DNA of 64,000 nucleotides from Thalassospira sp. TSL5-1 (lineage in GTDB: Bacteria; Pseudomonadota; Alphaproteobacteria; Rhodospirillales; Thalassospiraceae): positions 1,240,882-1,304,881 of the forward strand of contig NZ_KV880638.1 in NCBI RefSeq assembly GCF_001907695.1, read 5' to 3'. Both the position numbers and the translations under genes were made by a program. How positions within the stretch are numbered: position 1 is the stretch's first letter; each line of letters begins with the position of its first letter. A model generated the notes under the pieces. That model was not told the DNA's origin. It worked only from the letters and a program-made list of their open reading frames with translations, and ran no database searches. Shown piece by piece: positions 19,437-29,585 of this stretch.

Positions 19437-21155
19437 TCAGTTAGCCTGGCGACGAAGGAAAGCCGGAATCTCCAGAAGGTCGTCAGACGCCGAAGACGTT
19501 TTGACCCGGGAAGCTGGATCGGCTTTCAATTGCGGACGGGCATCATCCCCCAGGGACAGCTCTGTCTGGCGGGGGGCAGGTGCCTGGGCCTGCGGGGCCG
19601 CAGCCTGCTGGCGCGGGGCGGCATCCTGTTCTGTCTGGTGGTTGTTTTTGCCAAACAGGTTACGGATACCGCCAAAACGCGGGCGGCTGTTGTGGCCGCT
19701 ATCGGCGGCGTCGTAAACATCGGGTTCACCACGGGCCGGGGCATTGTCGGTCGGGCGGGCAGCACGCGGCGGAATAAACGGCATATCGCCGTTATCATCT
19801 GCAACATGCTGGCGCGGTGCGCTTTGCTGCGGCTGTTGGGCACGCGGCGCCTGGCGCAGGGCCGGGTTCGGTTTCAGCACGGTCTGACCCAGTTCGATCG
19901 AACCGGTCTGGGCCGGTTCGCCTGCCGGGTTGGACAGGCCGGGCTGCTGTGCATTGCCGGTGGCGGCAAAACGTTCAGACGGCATGTCTTCAACCGATGA
20001 CCCGCCGGCATAGTCGTCCTGGCCGCTAAAGGCGGCAGCGGCCGGTGCATGCTCGGCGGCTGCAGGCTGCTGCTGCGGGGCCGGAGCATGGGTGCCAAAA
20101 CCGGGGGCCGGTTTGGCGGCGGCCGGTTTATCGGAACGCGCATTGGTCAACGGGATGGTGGTCGGCTTCGGGCGGCGGACTTCTTCGGCATCAATGCCGG
20201 TTGCCACCACGGAAACGCGCAGGCCACCCTCGATGGTCGGATCAAACGTCGAACCAAAGATGATGTTGGCTTCGGGATCGACTTCTTCACGAATACGATT
20301 TGCCGCTTCGTCAACTTCATACAGCGCCATATCCATGCCGCCGGTGATGTTGATCAGAACAGCGCGTGCACCCTTCATCGAGGCATCTTCAAGCAGCGGG
20401 TTGGCAATGGCGGCTTCGGCGGCTTCCAGCGCACGTTTCTCGCCCGATGCCTCGCCGGTGCCCATCATGGCCTTGCCCATTTCGCTCATGACGGTGCGAA
20501 TGTCGGCAAAGTCAAGGTTCACAAGGCCCGGAACCATCATCAGGTCGGTAATGGAGCGCACACCATTGCGCAGCACATCATCGGCCATCTGGAAGGCATC
20601 TGCAAAGGTGGTTTTTTCGTTCGCCACCCGGAACAGATTTTGGTTCGGGATAATGATCAGCGTATCAACATATTGCTGAAGCTGTTCAATGCCCTGTTCG
20701 GCGGTGCGCATGCGGCGCGTGCCTTCAAAATGGAACGGCTTGGTAACGACACCCACGGTTAGAATGCCGGCTTCCTTGGCGGCACGGGCAATCACCGGTG
20801 CGGCACCTGTGCCGGTCCCACCGCCCATACCGGCGGTGATGAAAACCATGTGGCTGCCTTCAAGCTGCGCCTGGATTTCTTCAATCGATTCTTCGGCAGC
20901 AGCACTGCCGGCATCAGGCCGTGCGCCGGCACCCAGACCCTGCGTGATCTGGCGACCAAGCTGCAGTTTGCGGCTGGACTTGCTTTGGTTCAGGGCCTGT
21001 GAATCGGTATTGGCTACGACAAAATCGCAGCCTTCAAGTTCGGATGCGATCATGTTGTTGACCGCGTTGCCACCGGCGCCACCGACACCGATAACGGTAA
21101 TTTTTGGTTTTAGGTTTTCTTCCGCTTCAGGAACGGAAAAATTAATTGTTGGCAT
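19437..21155 (-). CDS. ftsZ: Cell division protein FtsZ
   Basis: 572-residue tubulin homologue whose GTP-dependent filaments form the Z-ring. The tubulin signature GGGTGTG is at residues 111-117 and the T7 synergy loop NLDFADI at 213-219. The GTPase core ends at about residue 325. It is followed by a Pro/Ala/Gln-rich intrinsically disordered linker of roughly 230 residues and the conserved C-terminal peptide [10 protein letters not shown] that docks FtsA and other partners. Total length is near the upper end for FtsZ but usual for alphaproteobacteria with long linkers. The start ATG has AAGGAAGAG upstream. It is preceded by a 441-base gap and followed by a strong terminator. Confidence 0.98.
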   Translation of the reverse strand: MPTINFSVPEAEENLKPKITVIGVGGAGGNAVNNMIASELEGCDFVVANTDSQALNQSKSSRKLQLGRQITQGLGAGARPDAGSAAAEESIEEIQAQLEGSHMVFITAGMGGGTGTGAAPVIARAAKEAGILTVGVVTKPFHFEGTRRMRTAEQGIEQLQQYVDTLIIIPNQNLFRVANEKTTFADAFQMADDVLRNGVRSITDLMMVPGLVNLDFADIRTVMSEMGKAMMGTGEASGEKRALEAAEAAIANPLLEDASMKGARAVLINITGGMDMALYEVDEAANRIREEVDPEANIIFGSTFDPTIEGGLRVSVVATGIDAEEVRRPKPTTIPLTNARSDKPAAAKPAPGFGTHAPAPQQQPAAAEHAPAAAAFSGQDDYAGGSSVEDMPSERFAATGNAQQPGLSNPAGEPAQTGSIELGQTVLKPNPALRQAPRAQQPQQSAPRQHVADDNGDMPFIPPRAARPTDNAPARGEPDVYDAADSGHNSRPRFGGIRNLFGKNNHQTEQDAAPRQQAAAPQAQAPAPRQTELSLGDDARPQLKADPASRVKTSSASDDLLEIPAFLRRQAN

Positions 21156-21521
21156 GTTTGCTCTTCCTTCTCCGCGCTTAGGAGTCTGAATCCAAAATCA
21201 GCCTTCCCTTTGCCGAAATTAGACCCGTGCTGATCTTTTACAGGTGAAAGAGTTAGTGCGGTGTTAATGACATCGTTAACCGGCGAAAATTTTCCGTTTT
21301 TTTTCGCTGTTTTCGGTGCCCCGCACTCTAACACGGGAAAGTTGGCAGCTTTTAAGGGTTTTTGATATTTTCCGGTTCCGGAACATTAAGGTGAAGGACT
21401 AATTTTGCGCGTGTTTTATCGTTTGCTCGCAACCAAAATGGCGCATGGTTCTTAACGAAATCTGACTCTTGGCCGGTTTTTTGTAAATTTTGTTATAGAA
21501 TCGGGCGATTGATAATTTTGT
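21156..21521 (-). other. ftsZ upstream non-coding region
   Basis: About 365 bases without a gene lie between the structured element after ftsA and the ftsZ start. The stretch is relatively AT-rich and probably contains ftsZ promoters on the minus strand, as ftsZ usually has its own. A symmetric GTTAATGACATCGTTAAC occurs at about 21262-21279, with two TTAA halves 8 bases apart, one base off the CtrA spacing. No consensus promoter was confidently identified. Confidence 0.4.
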
Positions 21522-21591
21522 CGGGATTGGCACTTTAAGTTAAGACGGGCATACAGGGTTAAACCGGGCTTCTTAAAAACGGCCAATCCCG
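21522..21591 (-). promoter_or_regulatory. Nested inverted repeat (possible RNA structure) just after ftsA
   Basis: CGGGATTGGC (21522-21531) and GCCAATCCCG (21582-21591) are a perfect 10-bp inverted repeat enclosing 50 bases. Inside it TTAAGA (21540-21545) and TCTTAA (21571-21576) form a second, correctly nested pair, with TTT/AAA matching between them. On the transcribed strand the element starts 5 bases after the ftsA stop. No T-run follows, so it is not a simple terminator. It could be an mRNA stability, processing or attenuation element between ftsA and ftsZ. Confidence 0.5.
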
Positions 21592-21596
21592 AGGGA

Positions 21597-22907
21597 TCAG
21601 AAATTTTCCTTCAGCCACGCGCCCAAACGGCCCCAGCGCCCGCCAGACTGGCGAATATGGGTCATAGCCTCGCTTAGCGGGTCGTTTTGTTGTTCAACCG
21701 CGCGCAAAAGCAACCCGGCACAGGCCGAAAAGGCCGGGCCGGACGTGGCCTGCGCCATGCCGGTTACGCCATGTGGTGATGCAACGGTGGCCGGGCGTTC
21801 AAACATTTGGCCTGCCAGATCGGCGATGGCGTTTAGCTGGCTGGCCCCACCGGTTAACATGATGGATCGTCCCCCAATTTGTGACAGGCCGTTTTCTTCC
21901 AGCTGGTCGCGGATCAGTTCAAACGTTTCTTCCAGGCGCGGTTTGATGATGTTGATCAGCATCGAGCGCGGCACATGATTGACGTTGGCGTCGTCCTCGT
22001 CGCCAATCACCGGCACGGCCAGAATTTCCTGATCGTCAGACGGCGAGGTCAGCGCGCTGCCATGCAGGGTTTTTAACCGTTCGGCATGGGAAAGCGACGT
22101 ATTAAGGCCATAGGCAATGTCGCGGGTGACATGCGCGCCACCCACTGGGAAACTGGCGGTATAAATAACCTGCCCGCCGTGGAATACGGCCACACTGGTG
22201 GTGCCCGCCCCCATATCAATCACGGTGGCGCCAAGGTCGCGCTGGTCCTGTGTCAGGGCTGAAAGGCCCGATGCCAGCGGGGTGACAACCGTTTCCTCGA
22301 TTTCAAGATGGCAGCGTGCCAGCAGGGTTTCGAGGTTGCGCAGGGCGGCAATTTGCGTGCGGACAAAATGCAGATCAAGCCCGACAACCGTGCCATACAT
22401 ACCGCGCGGGTCGCCCAGGCCAACGGATTGGTCCACGCGAAAGCCCAGCGGCACGGTGTGAATCAGCTCGTCACCGGCCTGACGCAGCAGTGCGTCTTTC
22501 TGGTCGTTTAGTTTGCGAATTTCCAGATTGCCAATCGGGCGCGAGCCCAAAGGCAGTTCGATGGTATGTGTTTCGGATTCGAGACGCCCGCCCGAGAGAT
22601 TGACGATAACAGTCTCGATTGTCTGGCCTGCCATTTTTTCGGCAGCATTGACCGCCGCAAGCACGACTTCCTGTGCTGCGTCCAGATTTGCGATCGATCC
22701 GCTTTGCAGACCCTTTGACATGTTATGGCCGATACCGATGATTTTCGGCTGGCCGGACTTGTCGGGTCGCGCAATAAAACAGCAGACCTTGGATGTCCCG
22801 ATATCCAGGGCTGCAATCAGCCCTGATCTCGTTTTGCTGCGTGCCAATTGTTTGCTCTGAGTTTGCTTCTTGATGTGGGGATATGCGTTACCCGCATCAT
22901 CATACAC
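21597..22907 (-). CDS. ftsA: Cell division protein FtsA
   Basis: 436-residue actin-like ATPase that tethers FtsZ filaments to the inner membrane and signals to the late divisome. The phosphate-1 motif ALDIGTSKVCCFIA lies at about residue 34, the phosphate-2 motif IDMGAGTTSVAVFHGG near 225, and the adenosine motif (SIMLTGGASQL) near 350. The C-terminal GRWGRLGAWLKENF is the amphipathic membrane-targeting helix. The start is a GTG at 22907, since no in-frame ATG fits the N terminus. It lies 123 bases after ftsQ. Confidence 0.96.
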   Translation of the reverse strand: MYDDAGNAYPHIKKQTQSKQLARSKTRSGLIAALDIGTSKVCCFIARPDKSGQPKIIGIGHNMSKGLQSGSIANLDAAQEVVLAAVNAAEKMAGQTIETVIVNLSGGRLESETHTIELPLGSRPIGNLEIRKLNDQKDALLRQAGDELIHTVPLGFRVDQSVGLGDPRGMYGTVVGLDLHFVRTQIAALRNLETLLARCHLEIEETVVTPLASGLSALTQDQRDLGATVIDMGAGTTSVAVFHGGQVIYTASFPVGGAHVTRDIAYGLNTSLSHAERLKTLHGSALTSPSDDQEILAVPVIGDEDDANVNHVPRSMLINIIKPRLEETFELIRDQLEENGLSQIGGRSIMLTGGASQLNAIADLAGQMFERPATVASPHGVTGMAQATSGPAFSACAGLLLRAVEQQNDPLSEAMTHIRQSGGRWGRLGAWLKENF

Positions 22908-23030
22908 CCCTTATCCCGCTTTTCGGTCAAAAGCAGTTGCAAATTGGTTAAGGCAGGGGCGTGTCTTTTGCATTTTATTGCCTGATCAGCGTTTTATTGT
23001 CATCAGGCATCATCAAAAAGGCCGTTTGGG

Positions 23031-23894
23031 TTATACCGACCCTTTCTTTTCCTTGGGCGGGTTACGGCGCAGTTCGGCGGCTCCTGGTGTCAGGCGCACA
23101 AAGGTGCGGTCGGCCAGGCGCAGGTCCACGACAAGCACATCGCTTTCCAGCAGCTTATGGGCCTTGTCCAACTGGTCCAGGCGAACCCAGGCCTTGTCCA
23201 TGTCGTGTTCGGGCAGGCGGATGAACATGCCGTTGGAAAGCTGCACATTCCAGCGACGATGACCAATACGTTGCGCGCCCGTCACCATTTTAAACAGGCG
23301 CGGCACGGTTTTCAGGGTTTTGATCATGTCGGCGGCATGTTCGGGGGCATCATCGCCGACCAGGACGGGCAGGTTCAGATAATCGCCCAGTTCGTAGTCC
23401 TGCAATTGCACGCCATCGGCGTCGATCAGCACATGATTATCGCCATTTTGCCACAGGGCCAAGGGTTGGCGTTCCTCGACATGAATAATGATGGTATCGG
23501 GCAGGCGGCGTTCAACGCTGGCTTTGCGTACCCAGGAAAGCTGTTCGATGCGTTCGCGCGCGGCATCGGCATCAAAGGTAATAATCGGCGAGCCCGGTTT
23601 TTGCCCGATGGCGGCCAAAAGGGCGTTGGGGTCGGTGCGGTGGCGCCCGGCAACATCAATGGTATTGATGACCATGCCAAACCGTGCGGAGGCATCAATG
23701 GCCTGGTTACGTGCGATTTCAAGCCATTGTTCGGTTTTGCCGCTGTGCCACAGGGCAATAGGCCCGCCGACAATGAGGGCAGTGGCGCTGACCCAGCGGC
23801 AAATACGTGCGGTTTTGCGCAAAACTGCCGACCAGCCATATTCTCGTTGAACCTTCTCGCGGCGCTCGCGCGCCTGTTCGGCTATCGTTCGCAT
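23031..23894 (-). CDS. ftsQ: Cell division protein FtsQ
   Basis: 287-residue bitopic inner membrane protein that links early and late divisome parts. A cytosolic tail rich in Arg/Lys/Glu (about 1-33) is followed by one membrane helix (about 34-53). A periplasmic POTRA domain follows (about 78-147; FGMVINTIDVAGRHRTDPNALLAAIG), then the beta domain (ADRTFVRLTPGAAELRR near the end). The start overlaps ddl by 13 bp, so the two are translationally coupled. Position between ddl and ftsA is canonical. Confidence 0.94.
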   Translation of the reverse strand: MRTIAEQARERREKVQREYGWSAVLRKTARICRWVSATALIVGGPIALWHSGKTEQWLEIARNQAIDASARFGMVINTIDVAGRHRTDPNALLAAIGQKPGSPIITFDADAARERIEQLSWVRKASVERRLPDTIIIHVEERQPLALWQNGDNHVLIDADGVQLQDYELGDYLNLPVLVGDDAPEHAADMIKTLKTVPRLFKMVTGAQRIGHRRWNVQLSNGMFIRLPEHDMDKAWVRLDQLDKAHKLLESDVLVVDLRLADRTFVRLTPGAAELRRNPPKEKKGSV

Positions 23895-24796
23895 GTGGCG
23901 TCCTCAACCATCCATGCAACAATGTCGGCAAAGCTCATGCCGTCATGCCGGGCGGCATCAGGCACCAGCGATGTTGGCGTCAGGCCCGGCTGGGTATTGA
24001 TTTCCAGAATGGCAAGTATGTCGCGTTCCGGGTCATAGCGGAAATCGGCGCGCGCAACCCCCTTGCATCCCAGGGCACGATAGGCACGTTCGGCGCAATC
24101 ACGCAGGCGGGTGCGCAAGGCAGCGGGAATATCGGCTGGAATAATGTGCTGTGAACCGCCATTGGTATATTTGGACTGGTAATCATAAAAGGCATGATTG
24201 CCGGTCAGGATCTCAATCACTTCCATCGCCTGCCCGTCCTTGACGGCAACGGTCATTTCGCGCCCGGCGACATATTGTTCCTGCATCACGCCATCGCCAT
24301 GTACCCATTCGCGGGCCAGCATGTTTTGTTCTTCTTCCGCGTTCAGGATAATTTCAACCCCGACGGACGAACCTTCATTGTTGGGTTTCAAGACATAGGG
24401 CGGTGGTAGGGCGATGCCGTTTTTTATGTCTTCTCGGGTGACGAAAACATGCTTGGCGCAGGGCAGGCCCTTTTCGTTGAACATGGCCTTGGCGCTCATT
24501 TTATCCATCGCGATGGCCGAGGCGCGCACCCCTGAATGGGTATAGGGAATGTCGAGAATTTCCAGCAATCCCTGTACCGTGCCGTCTTCGCCCCAACGCC
24601 CGTGCAGGGCATTGAAAATCACATCAGGTTTGGGGGAAAGGTCGGTGATCTGGCGGGCAAGGTCGCGGGTGGCATCAATTTCTGAAACGCGATAGCCTTT
24701 TTCGCGCAATGCCTTGGACACTTCGCGCCCCGAAGACAGCGAAACATCGCGTTCGGCTGACCAGCCCCCGTAAATGACCGCGACATGCTTGCTCAT
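23882..24796 (-). CDS. ddl: D-alanine--D-alanine ligase
   Basis: 304-residue cytosolic ATP-grasp enzyme that makes the D-Ala-D-Ala dipeptide for MurF. Family motifs: VIYGGWSAERDVSLSSG at the N terminus, LKPNNEGSSVGVEI in the ATP-grasp part (about 150-165), EQYVAGREMTVAV, and the metal and substrate loop ILEINTQPGLTPTSLVP (about 265-281). Length is normal for DdlB. It overlaps murB by 4 bp and ftsQ by 13 bp inside the dcw cluster, so it is the cluster-encoded ligase. Confidence 0.96.
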   Translation of the reverse strand: MSKHVAVIYGGWSAERDVSLSSGREVSKALREKGYRVSEIDATRDLARQITDLSPKPDVIFNALHGRWGEDGTVQGLLEILDIPYTHSGVRASAIAMDKMSAKAMFNEKGLPCAKHVFVTREDIKNGIALPPPYVLKPNNEGSSVGVEIILNAEEEQNMLAREWVHGDGVMQEQYVAGREMTVAVKDGQAMEVIEILTGNHAFYDYQSKYTNGGSQHIIPADIPAALRTRLRDCAERAYRALGCKGVARADFRYDPERDILAILEINTQPGLTPTSLVPDAARHDGMSFADIVAWMVEDATCER

Positions 24797-25734
24797 GCGT
24801 CTTTTCCTACTATCGAATGTCCCAAACGATCGCCAATGCGACGAATTTCCCAGCGCAATTCAATGCCGGAATGTTCCTTTACCCGGCGGCGTACTTCTTC
24901 GCCCAGTTCTTCAAGGTCAGCCGCACTGGCATCGCCCAGATTGATCATGAAATTGCAATGCAGTGGCGACATTTGCGCCCCGCCAATGGTCAACCCCCGG
25001 CAGCCTGCCGCATCAATCACCTCCCAGGCCCGCTTGGGCGTTGGGTTGGCAAAGGTGGAGCCTCCGGTGCGGGCACGTACGGGCTGGCTGGCATTGCGGG
25101 CTTCCTGAATTTCGGTCATGCGCCGGGCAATTTCGCCACGCTCATCGGGGGTGCCGCGCAGGATGGCCTTGGTGAAAATCCAGTTATCGGGAATGTCACA
25201 ATGGCGGTAATTCAGCCCCATTTCATTGACGGCAAGGGTGTGAATGTTGCCCTTGCTGTCAATGGCTTCGGCGCTGATCAGAATATCGTGCATTTCGCGA
25301 CCATAGGCCCCGGCATTCATGCGCAAGGCCCCGCCAATGGTGCCGGGAATGCCCGATAAAAATTCAAGTCCCGCAAGGCCAGCTTCCTGGGCGACCTGGG
25401 CTACATTGCCATCCAGCGCCCCGGCCCCGGCATGGATTTCATCGCCCGATACCGTTACATCGGTAAAGGGTCGTCCCAAACGCACCACAACACCGCGCAA
25501 TCCGCCGTCACGCACCAGAAGGTTTGATCCGACACCAATAATCGTGACCGGAATTTCGCTGGGCTTGTCGCGCAAGAAGGCAGCCAGATCCTCGGTATCG
25601 GAAGGGCGGAACAGTACGTCTGCCGGACCGCCCACCTGAAACCAGGTGACTTTTGCCAGCGATGCGCCTTCGCGCAATTTGCCGCGAACCTTGGGTAGGT
25701 GGTCAATGATCGGGGTGTGCGGTGCTTGGGTCAT
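24793..25734 (-). CDS. murB: UDP-N-acetylenolpyruvoylglucosamine reductase MurB
   Basis: 313-residue FAD enzyme that reduces UDP-GlcNAc-enolpyruvate to UDP-MurNAc with NADPH. FAD-binding motifs [30 protein letters not shown] and [19 protein letters not shown] are present. The catalytic serine lies in [10 protein letters not shown] (about residue 227), followed by [26 protein letters not shown], the pattern of type II MurB. It overlaps murC and ddl by 4 bp each, implying translational coupling. Confidence 0.96.
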   Translation of the reverse strand: MTQAPHTPIIDHLPKVRGKLREGASLAKVTWFQVGGPADVLFRPSDTEDLAAFLRDKPSEIPVTIIGVGSNLLVRDGGLRGVVVRLGRPFTDVTVSGDEIHAGAGALDGNVAQVAQEAGLAGLEFLSGIPGTIGGALRMNAGAYGREMHDILISAEAIDSKGNIHTLAVNEMGLNYRHCDIPDNWIFTKAILRGTPDERGEIARRMTEIQEARNASQPVRARTGGSTFANPTPKRAWEVIDAAGCRGLTIGGAQMSPLHCNFMINLGDASAADLEELGEEVRRRVKEHSGIELRWEIRRIGDRLGHSIVGKDA

Positions 25735-27143
25735 GATGATTTAAGGGCCTCCATCTGGGCGGGCAGGGCATTGGCCCAGGCGCTGATGGAACCTGCACCA
25801 AGGCAGACAACAAGGTCGCCGCTTTTGGCAATGCCCGAAACCACATTGGCCAGTTCTTCCGGCCCGTTTAAGGCCAACACCTTGCGATGGCCGCGATTGC
25901 GCAGCCCTTCGACAAGGGCATCGCGCGTTGCCCCTTCAATCGGGCTTTCGCCAGCGGTGTAAACATCGGCGACAATTACAGTATCGGCATCGTTAAAGCA
26001 GGTGCAAAATTCCTCGAACAGGTCATGCAGCCGTGAATAACGATGCGGCTGAACCACGGCGATCACATTGTTTTGCGTGGCGGACCGGGCCGCCTTCAGC
26101 ACGGCGCGAATTTCAACCGGGTGATGGCCGTAATCGTCAATGATGGTCACACCATCAACTTCGCCGGTTTTGGTAAAGCGGCGTTTAACGCCGGTAAAAC
26201 CATCAAAGGCGGAAACGATTTTATCATCATCAATGCCCAGTTCCAACGCCACTGTAATGGCGGCAAGGGAATTGGAAACGTTATGGTCGCCCACCATTGG
26301 CAGGCGCACATTGTGAATGGTGCGTTCGGCACTATCGACCCGTTCACGAATAATCACGTCAAAGGTGCTTTGGCCAATTTCGGTGCGCACATTGGTCGCC
26401 CGCACATCGGCCTGGGGCGAAAAACCAAAGGTGAAAATGCGTCGGTCGGTCACACGGCCAATCAGGGCCTGGACCTCGGGGTGGTCAATGCACAAAACGG
26501 CAAAGCCATAAAACGGAATGTTCTGAACAAAGTTTTTGAAAGCTTCGCGCAACTGGTCAAAATTTTTCCAGTGGTCCAGATGTTCCGGGTCGATATTGGT
26601 GACAACGGCAATGGTGGATGGAACCTTGACAAATGTCCCATCCGATTCATCGGCCTCGACCACCATCCAGTCGCCATCGCCCAAGCGCGCATTGGTGCCG
26701 TAGGAATTGATGATGCCACCATTGATCACGGTCGGGTCCAGCCCGGCAGCGTCCAGCATGGTTGCGACCAGGGACGTGGTGGTGGTTTTGCCATGCGTGC
26801 CGCCAACGGCAATGGCGGCCTTTAAGCGCATCAGTTCGGCCAGCATTTCGGACCGGCGCACAACCGGCACCATATTGGCGCGTGCGGCAACCACTTCGGG
26901 GTTATCGGGTTTGACGGCAGTGGAAATCACAACAACCTTGGCATCGTTGATATTGGCCGCATCATGGCCGATAAAAACCTGAATACCCTTGTCGCGCAGG
27001 CGCTGTACATTGGCATTGTCCGCCATGTCTGAGCCCTGCACCTGATAACCCAGATTATGCAAAATTTCGGCGATGCCAGACATGCCGATCCCGCCAATCC
27101 CGACAAAATGGATGTTTCCGATGCCAAGTGGCAGGGTTTTCAT
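25731..27143 (-). CDS. murC: UDP-N-acetylmuramate--L-alanine ligase MurC
   Basis: 470 residues. It adds L-Ala to UDP-MurNAc, the first of the four Mur ligase steps. The N-terminal Rossmann-like domain has [18 protein letters not shown], the P-loop [12 protein letters not shown] is at about 114-125, and the Mur ligase C-terminal domain has [15 protein letters not shown] and [17 protein letters not shown]. Length is normal. It overlaps both neighbours (murG and murB) by 4 bp. Confidence 0.97.
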   Translation of the reverse strand: MKTLPLGIGNIHFVGIGGIGMSGIAEILHNLGYQVQGSDMADNANVQRLRDKGIQVFIGHDAANINDAKVVVISTAVKPDNPEVVAARANMVPVVRRSEMLAELMRLKAAIAVGGTHGKTTTTSLVATMLDAAGLDPTVINGGIINSYGTNARLGDGDWMVVEADESDGTFVKVPSTIAVVTNIDPEHLDHWKNFDQLREAFKNFVQNIPFYGFAVLCIDHPEVQALIGRVTDRRIFTFGFSPQADVRATNVRTEIGQSTFDVIIRERVDSAERTIHNVRLPMVGDHNVSNSLAAITVALELGIDDDKIVSAFDGFTGVKRRFTKTGEVDGVTIIDDYGHHPVEIRAVLKAARSATQNNVIAVVQPHRYSRLHDLFEEFCTCFNDADTVIVADVYTAGESPIEGATRDALVEGLRNRGHRKVLALNGPEELANVVSGIAKSGDLVVCLGAGSISAWANALPAQMEALKSS

Positions 27144-28336
27144 GCTCGGTCTCCTTGGACGTGTGGTGTTTCCTGTTTTAAATCTACCGGGGCGCCCGCC
27201 GGGTTCAGGCCCAGCATTTCGACAACCATATCGGCCAGCCGTTCGGCGGCGTTGGCGCGGGCGGCTGTGCGTGCCCCTTCGGCAGCGCGGGCCAGGGCTG
27301 CGGGGCCGGTTAAAAGTTTCGCCAGCCGTTCGCTCACGATTTCAACGGTAAAGCGTTCCTGCGAGAGCATCCACGCCCCGCCCGCCTGTTCGACCTGTTC
27401 GGCATTATACCGCTGATGGTCGTCGATGGCGTGGGGCAGCGGTACCAGAAGCGAGGGGCGGCCTGCAACCGTCAGTTCGGCCACTGTCGATGCGCCGGAG
27501 CGCGCAATCACTAAATGGGCGTCGCGCAGCCGTTCCGGGATGTCGTCAAAAAAGGGTTTTAACGTCACATCCACGCCCGATCCCTCATAGGTTTTCGCAA
27601 CCGCATCAAGGTCTTCGGCACGAGCCTGTTGGGTGACATGCAGGCGGCGTTTCAAATTCTCTGGCAGGCGAATGATGGCCTCGGGCAGAATTTCCGACAG
27701 AATACGGGCGCCCTGGCTGCCCCCGGTGATCAGCAGGTTTACCGGGCCGTCGGCCTCTGGTGCGTGGTAGGGGGCATTGGCAAGGGCGGCAATTTCGGGG
27801 CGCACCGGGTTGCCTGTCCAGATGATGCGGGGTTTGTCGCCTTCGCTGATCATGCGGACTTCGGGAAAGGAGGTCGCAATGCGGGTGGCCGATTTTGCCA
27901 CAACCCGGTTGGCCCGGCCCAAAACGGCATTTTGTTCGTGAATGGCCATCGGAATGTGCAACCCCTTGGCCGAGACAGTGGCCGGGATGGAGGCATAACC
28001 GCCAAAGCCGATTACAGCCGCCGGGCGAATTTTTTTAAGGTGGCCTTTCGCTTGCCAGGTTCCCAGGGCAAGGCGCACCATGCCGCTGATCCGTCCGCGG
28101 AGTCCCTTGCCTGCAACACCGCCGGCTGGCAGCAGGATGGTGCGAACACCTTCAAGGTTTTCAGTATAGTGTGCTGCGCGGGCATCGGTAAAAAATACGA
28201 CACTGGCCCCGCGCCGCACCAAAGCACGCGCCAGCGAAACCGCAGGAAACATATGTCCGCCGGTGCCGCCCGATGTCAGGGCAATGCACTGCCCCTCAAG
28301 TGGGGTATCGGTAATGGTAAATTCTTCTGTCGTCAT
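27140..28336 (-). CDS. murG: UDP-GlcNAc:lipid I N-acetylglucosaminyltransferase MurG
   Basis: 398-residue GT28 glycosyltransferase on the cytosolic face of the inner membrane. It turns lipid I into lipid II. Motifs: [18 protein letters not shown] near the N terminus, [13 protein letters not shown] in the middle, and the UDP-GlcNAc site [24 protein letters not shown] with [18 protein letters not shown]. It is slightly longer than E. coli MurG because of about 12 extra residues at the N terminus and a C-terminal tail. It follows ftsW after 103 bases and overlaps murC by 4 bp. Confidence 0.97.
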   Translation of the reverse strand: MTTEEFTITDTPLEGQCIALTSGGTGGHMFPAVSLARALVRRGASVVFFTDARAAHYTENLEGVRTILLPAGGVAGKGLRGRISGMVRLALGTWQAKGHLKKIRPAAVIGFGGYASIPATVSAKGLHIPMAIHEQNAVLGRANRVVAKSATRIATSFPEVRMISEGDKPRIIWTGNPVRPEIAALANAPYHAPEADGPVNLLITGGSQGARILSEILPEAIIRLPENLKRRLHVTQQARAEDLDAVAKTYEGSGVDVTLKPFFDDIPERLRDAHLVIARSGASTVAELTVAGRPSLLVPLPHAIDDHQRYNAEQVEQAGGAWMLSQERFTVEIVSERLAKLLTGPAALARAAEGARTAARANAAERLADMVVEMLGLNPAGAPVDLKQETPHVQGDRA

Positions 28337-28439
28337 TCTGGACTGTAACCTGCGCGAAACTCGGATGGCTAGGGTGCCGGATGCTTCAAGAAAAACCGAG
28401 AAAGGTTAATATCCTTTCAAATGCAGGTTAAAAATCCGC

Positions 28440-29585
28440 CTAGTCGGAGCTTCTTTTTCGCGTGAGTGCCAGAATGAAGCCCATACTGATGGCAATCGCC
28501 ACTGTCGAGGACCCGCCATAGGACACAAAGGGCAGTGTCATACCCTTTGGCGGCACCAGTTGCAGGGTCGATGCCATATTGATCATGGCCTGTAAGCCGA
28601 ACTGCACCAAAAGCCCCGTGACAGCCAAAACGACAAACATGTTGCGTTCGCCCATCATGCGTGACAGGCCCCGCATGACGATGAAGGTGAAAATACCAAT
28701 TACCAGCAAACAGAATAGAAGGCCGAATTCTTCGCCTGCCACGGCAAAAATAAAGTCGGAATGGGCATCGGGAAGATAGTTTTTAACCGTACCTTCGCCC
28801 GGCCCTTGGCCCATGATGCCACCATTCATGAAGGCTTCCATCGATCGCTGGATCTGGTAATTGTCACCCGTTGCCGGGTCAAGGAAGCGGTCCACACGCG
28901 ACTGAACGTGCGGCAAAATCAGATAGGCCGATGCCGCCAGGCCCACGACACTCATGCCCAGGCCAAACACCAGCACAATGGGCAGGCCCGCCAGAAAAAT
29001 CTGTGCCGACCAGATGGTGGTGATCACCACTGTTTGCCCGAAATCCGGCTGGATCATCAACAGGATGATGGAGGTTGCCAGTAACATGCAGCTTACGATA
29101 TAGCCGGGGAAATTGGGGTTTAACCGCCCTTCGGAAAACATCCAGGCCGTGACTACGGCAAAGGCGGGTTTTAAAAATTCTGACGGCTGAATGGTGATGC
29201 CGCCAAAATTGATCCAGCGTACCGCCCCCTTGATCTCAGGTCCGACAAAGGGCGTGATGATCAGAAGCCCGATAATGCCTAAAAACATGATAGAGGCGAC
29301 ACGTCGCACCCATTTGATCGACAGCATCGAAATGCCACCGGCACAAATGGCGGCAAGGGTTAAGAAGAAAAATTGCCGGCGCACAAAGTGAAAGCTGTCC
29401 ACACCAATACGGTCCGCCACGGGCGGGCTGGCCGACATGACCAACAGCGCCCCAATACCCATCAGCAGGATGGTTGCCGCCAGCAACCAGCGATCCACTG
29501 TCCACCACCAAACACTCAGGATCGAGGTATCGGCACGCGAAAAGGCAGTGTTGCCGTCTTTATCGCCAAACAGGGATTTCATCAT
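28440..29585 (-). CDS. ftsW: Septal peptidoglycan glycosyltransferase FtsW (SEDS)
   Basis: 381-residue SEDS polymerase with about ten membrane helices. It polymerises lipid II at the septum in complex with FtsI. Conserved parts: PSEFLKPAFAVVTAWM, the large periplasmic loop with GPGEGTVKNYLPDAHSDFIFAVAGEEFG that carries the catalytic aspartate, and the C-terminal PPKGMTLPFVSYGGSS. It overlaps murD by 4 bp at its start. The 103 bases after it contain no clear terminator. Confidence 0.96.
   Translation of the reverse strand: MMKSLFGDKDGNTAFSRADTSILSVWWWTVDRWLLAATILLMGIGALLVMSASPPVADRIGVDSFHFVRRQFFFLTLAAICAGGISMLSIKWVRRVASIMFLGIIGLLIITPFVGPEIKGAVRWINFGGITIQPSEFLKPAFAVVTAWMFSEGRLNPNFPGYIVSCMLLATSIILLMIQPDFGQTVVITTIWSAQIFLAGLPIVLVFGLGMSVVGLAASAYLILPHVQSRVDRFLDPATGDNYQIQRSMEAFMNGGIMGQGPGEGTVKNYLPDAHSDFIFAVAGEEFGLLFCLLVIGIFTFIVMRGLSRMMGERNMFVVLAVTGLLVQFGLQAMINMASTLQLVPPKGMTLPFVSYGGSSTVAIAISMGFILALTRKRSSD

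Noticed and set aside
21262-21279. Possible CtrA site (two TTAA halves) upstream of ftsZ
   Set aside because: The halves are 8 bases apart, not the 7 of the CtrA consensus, and no second copy supports it.
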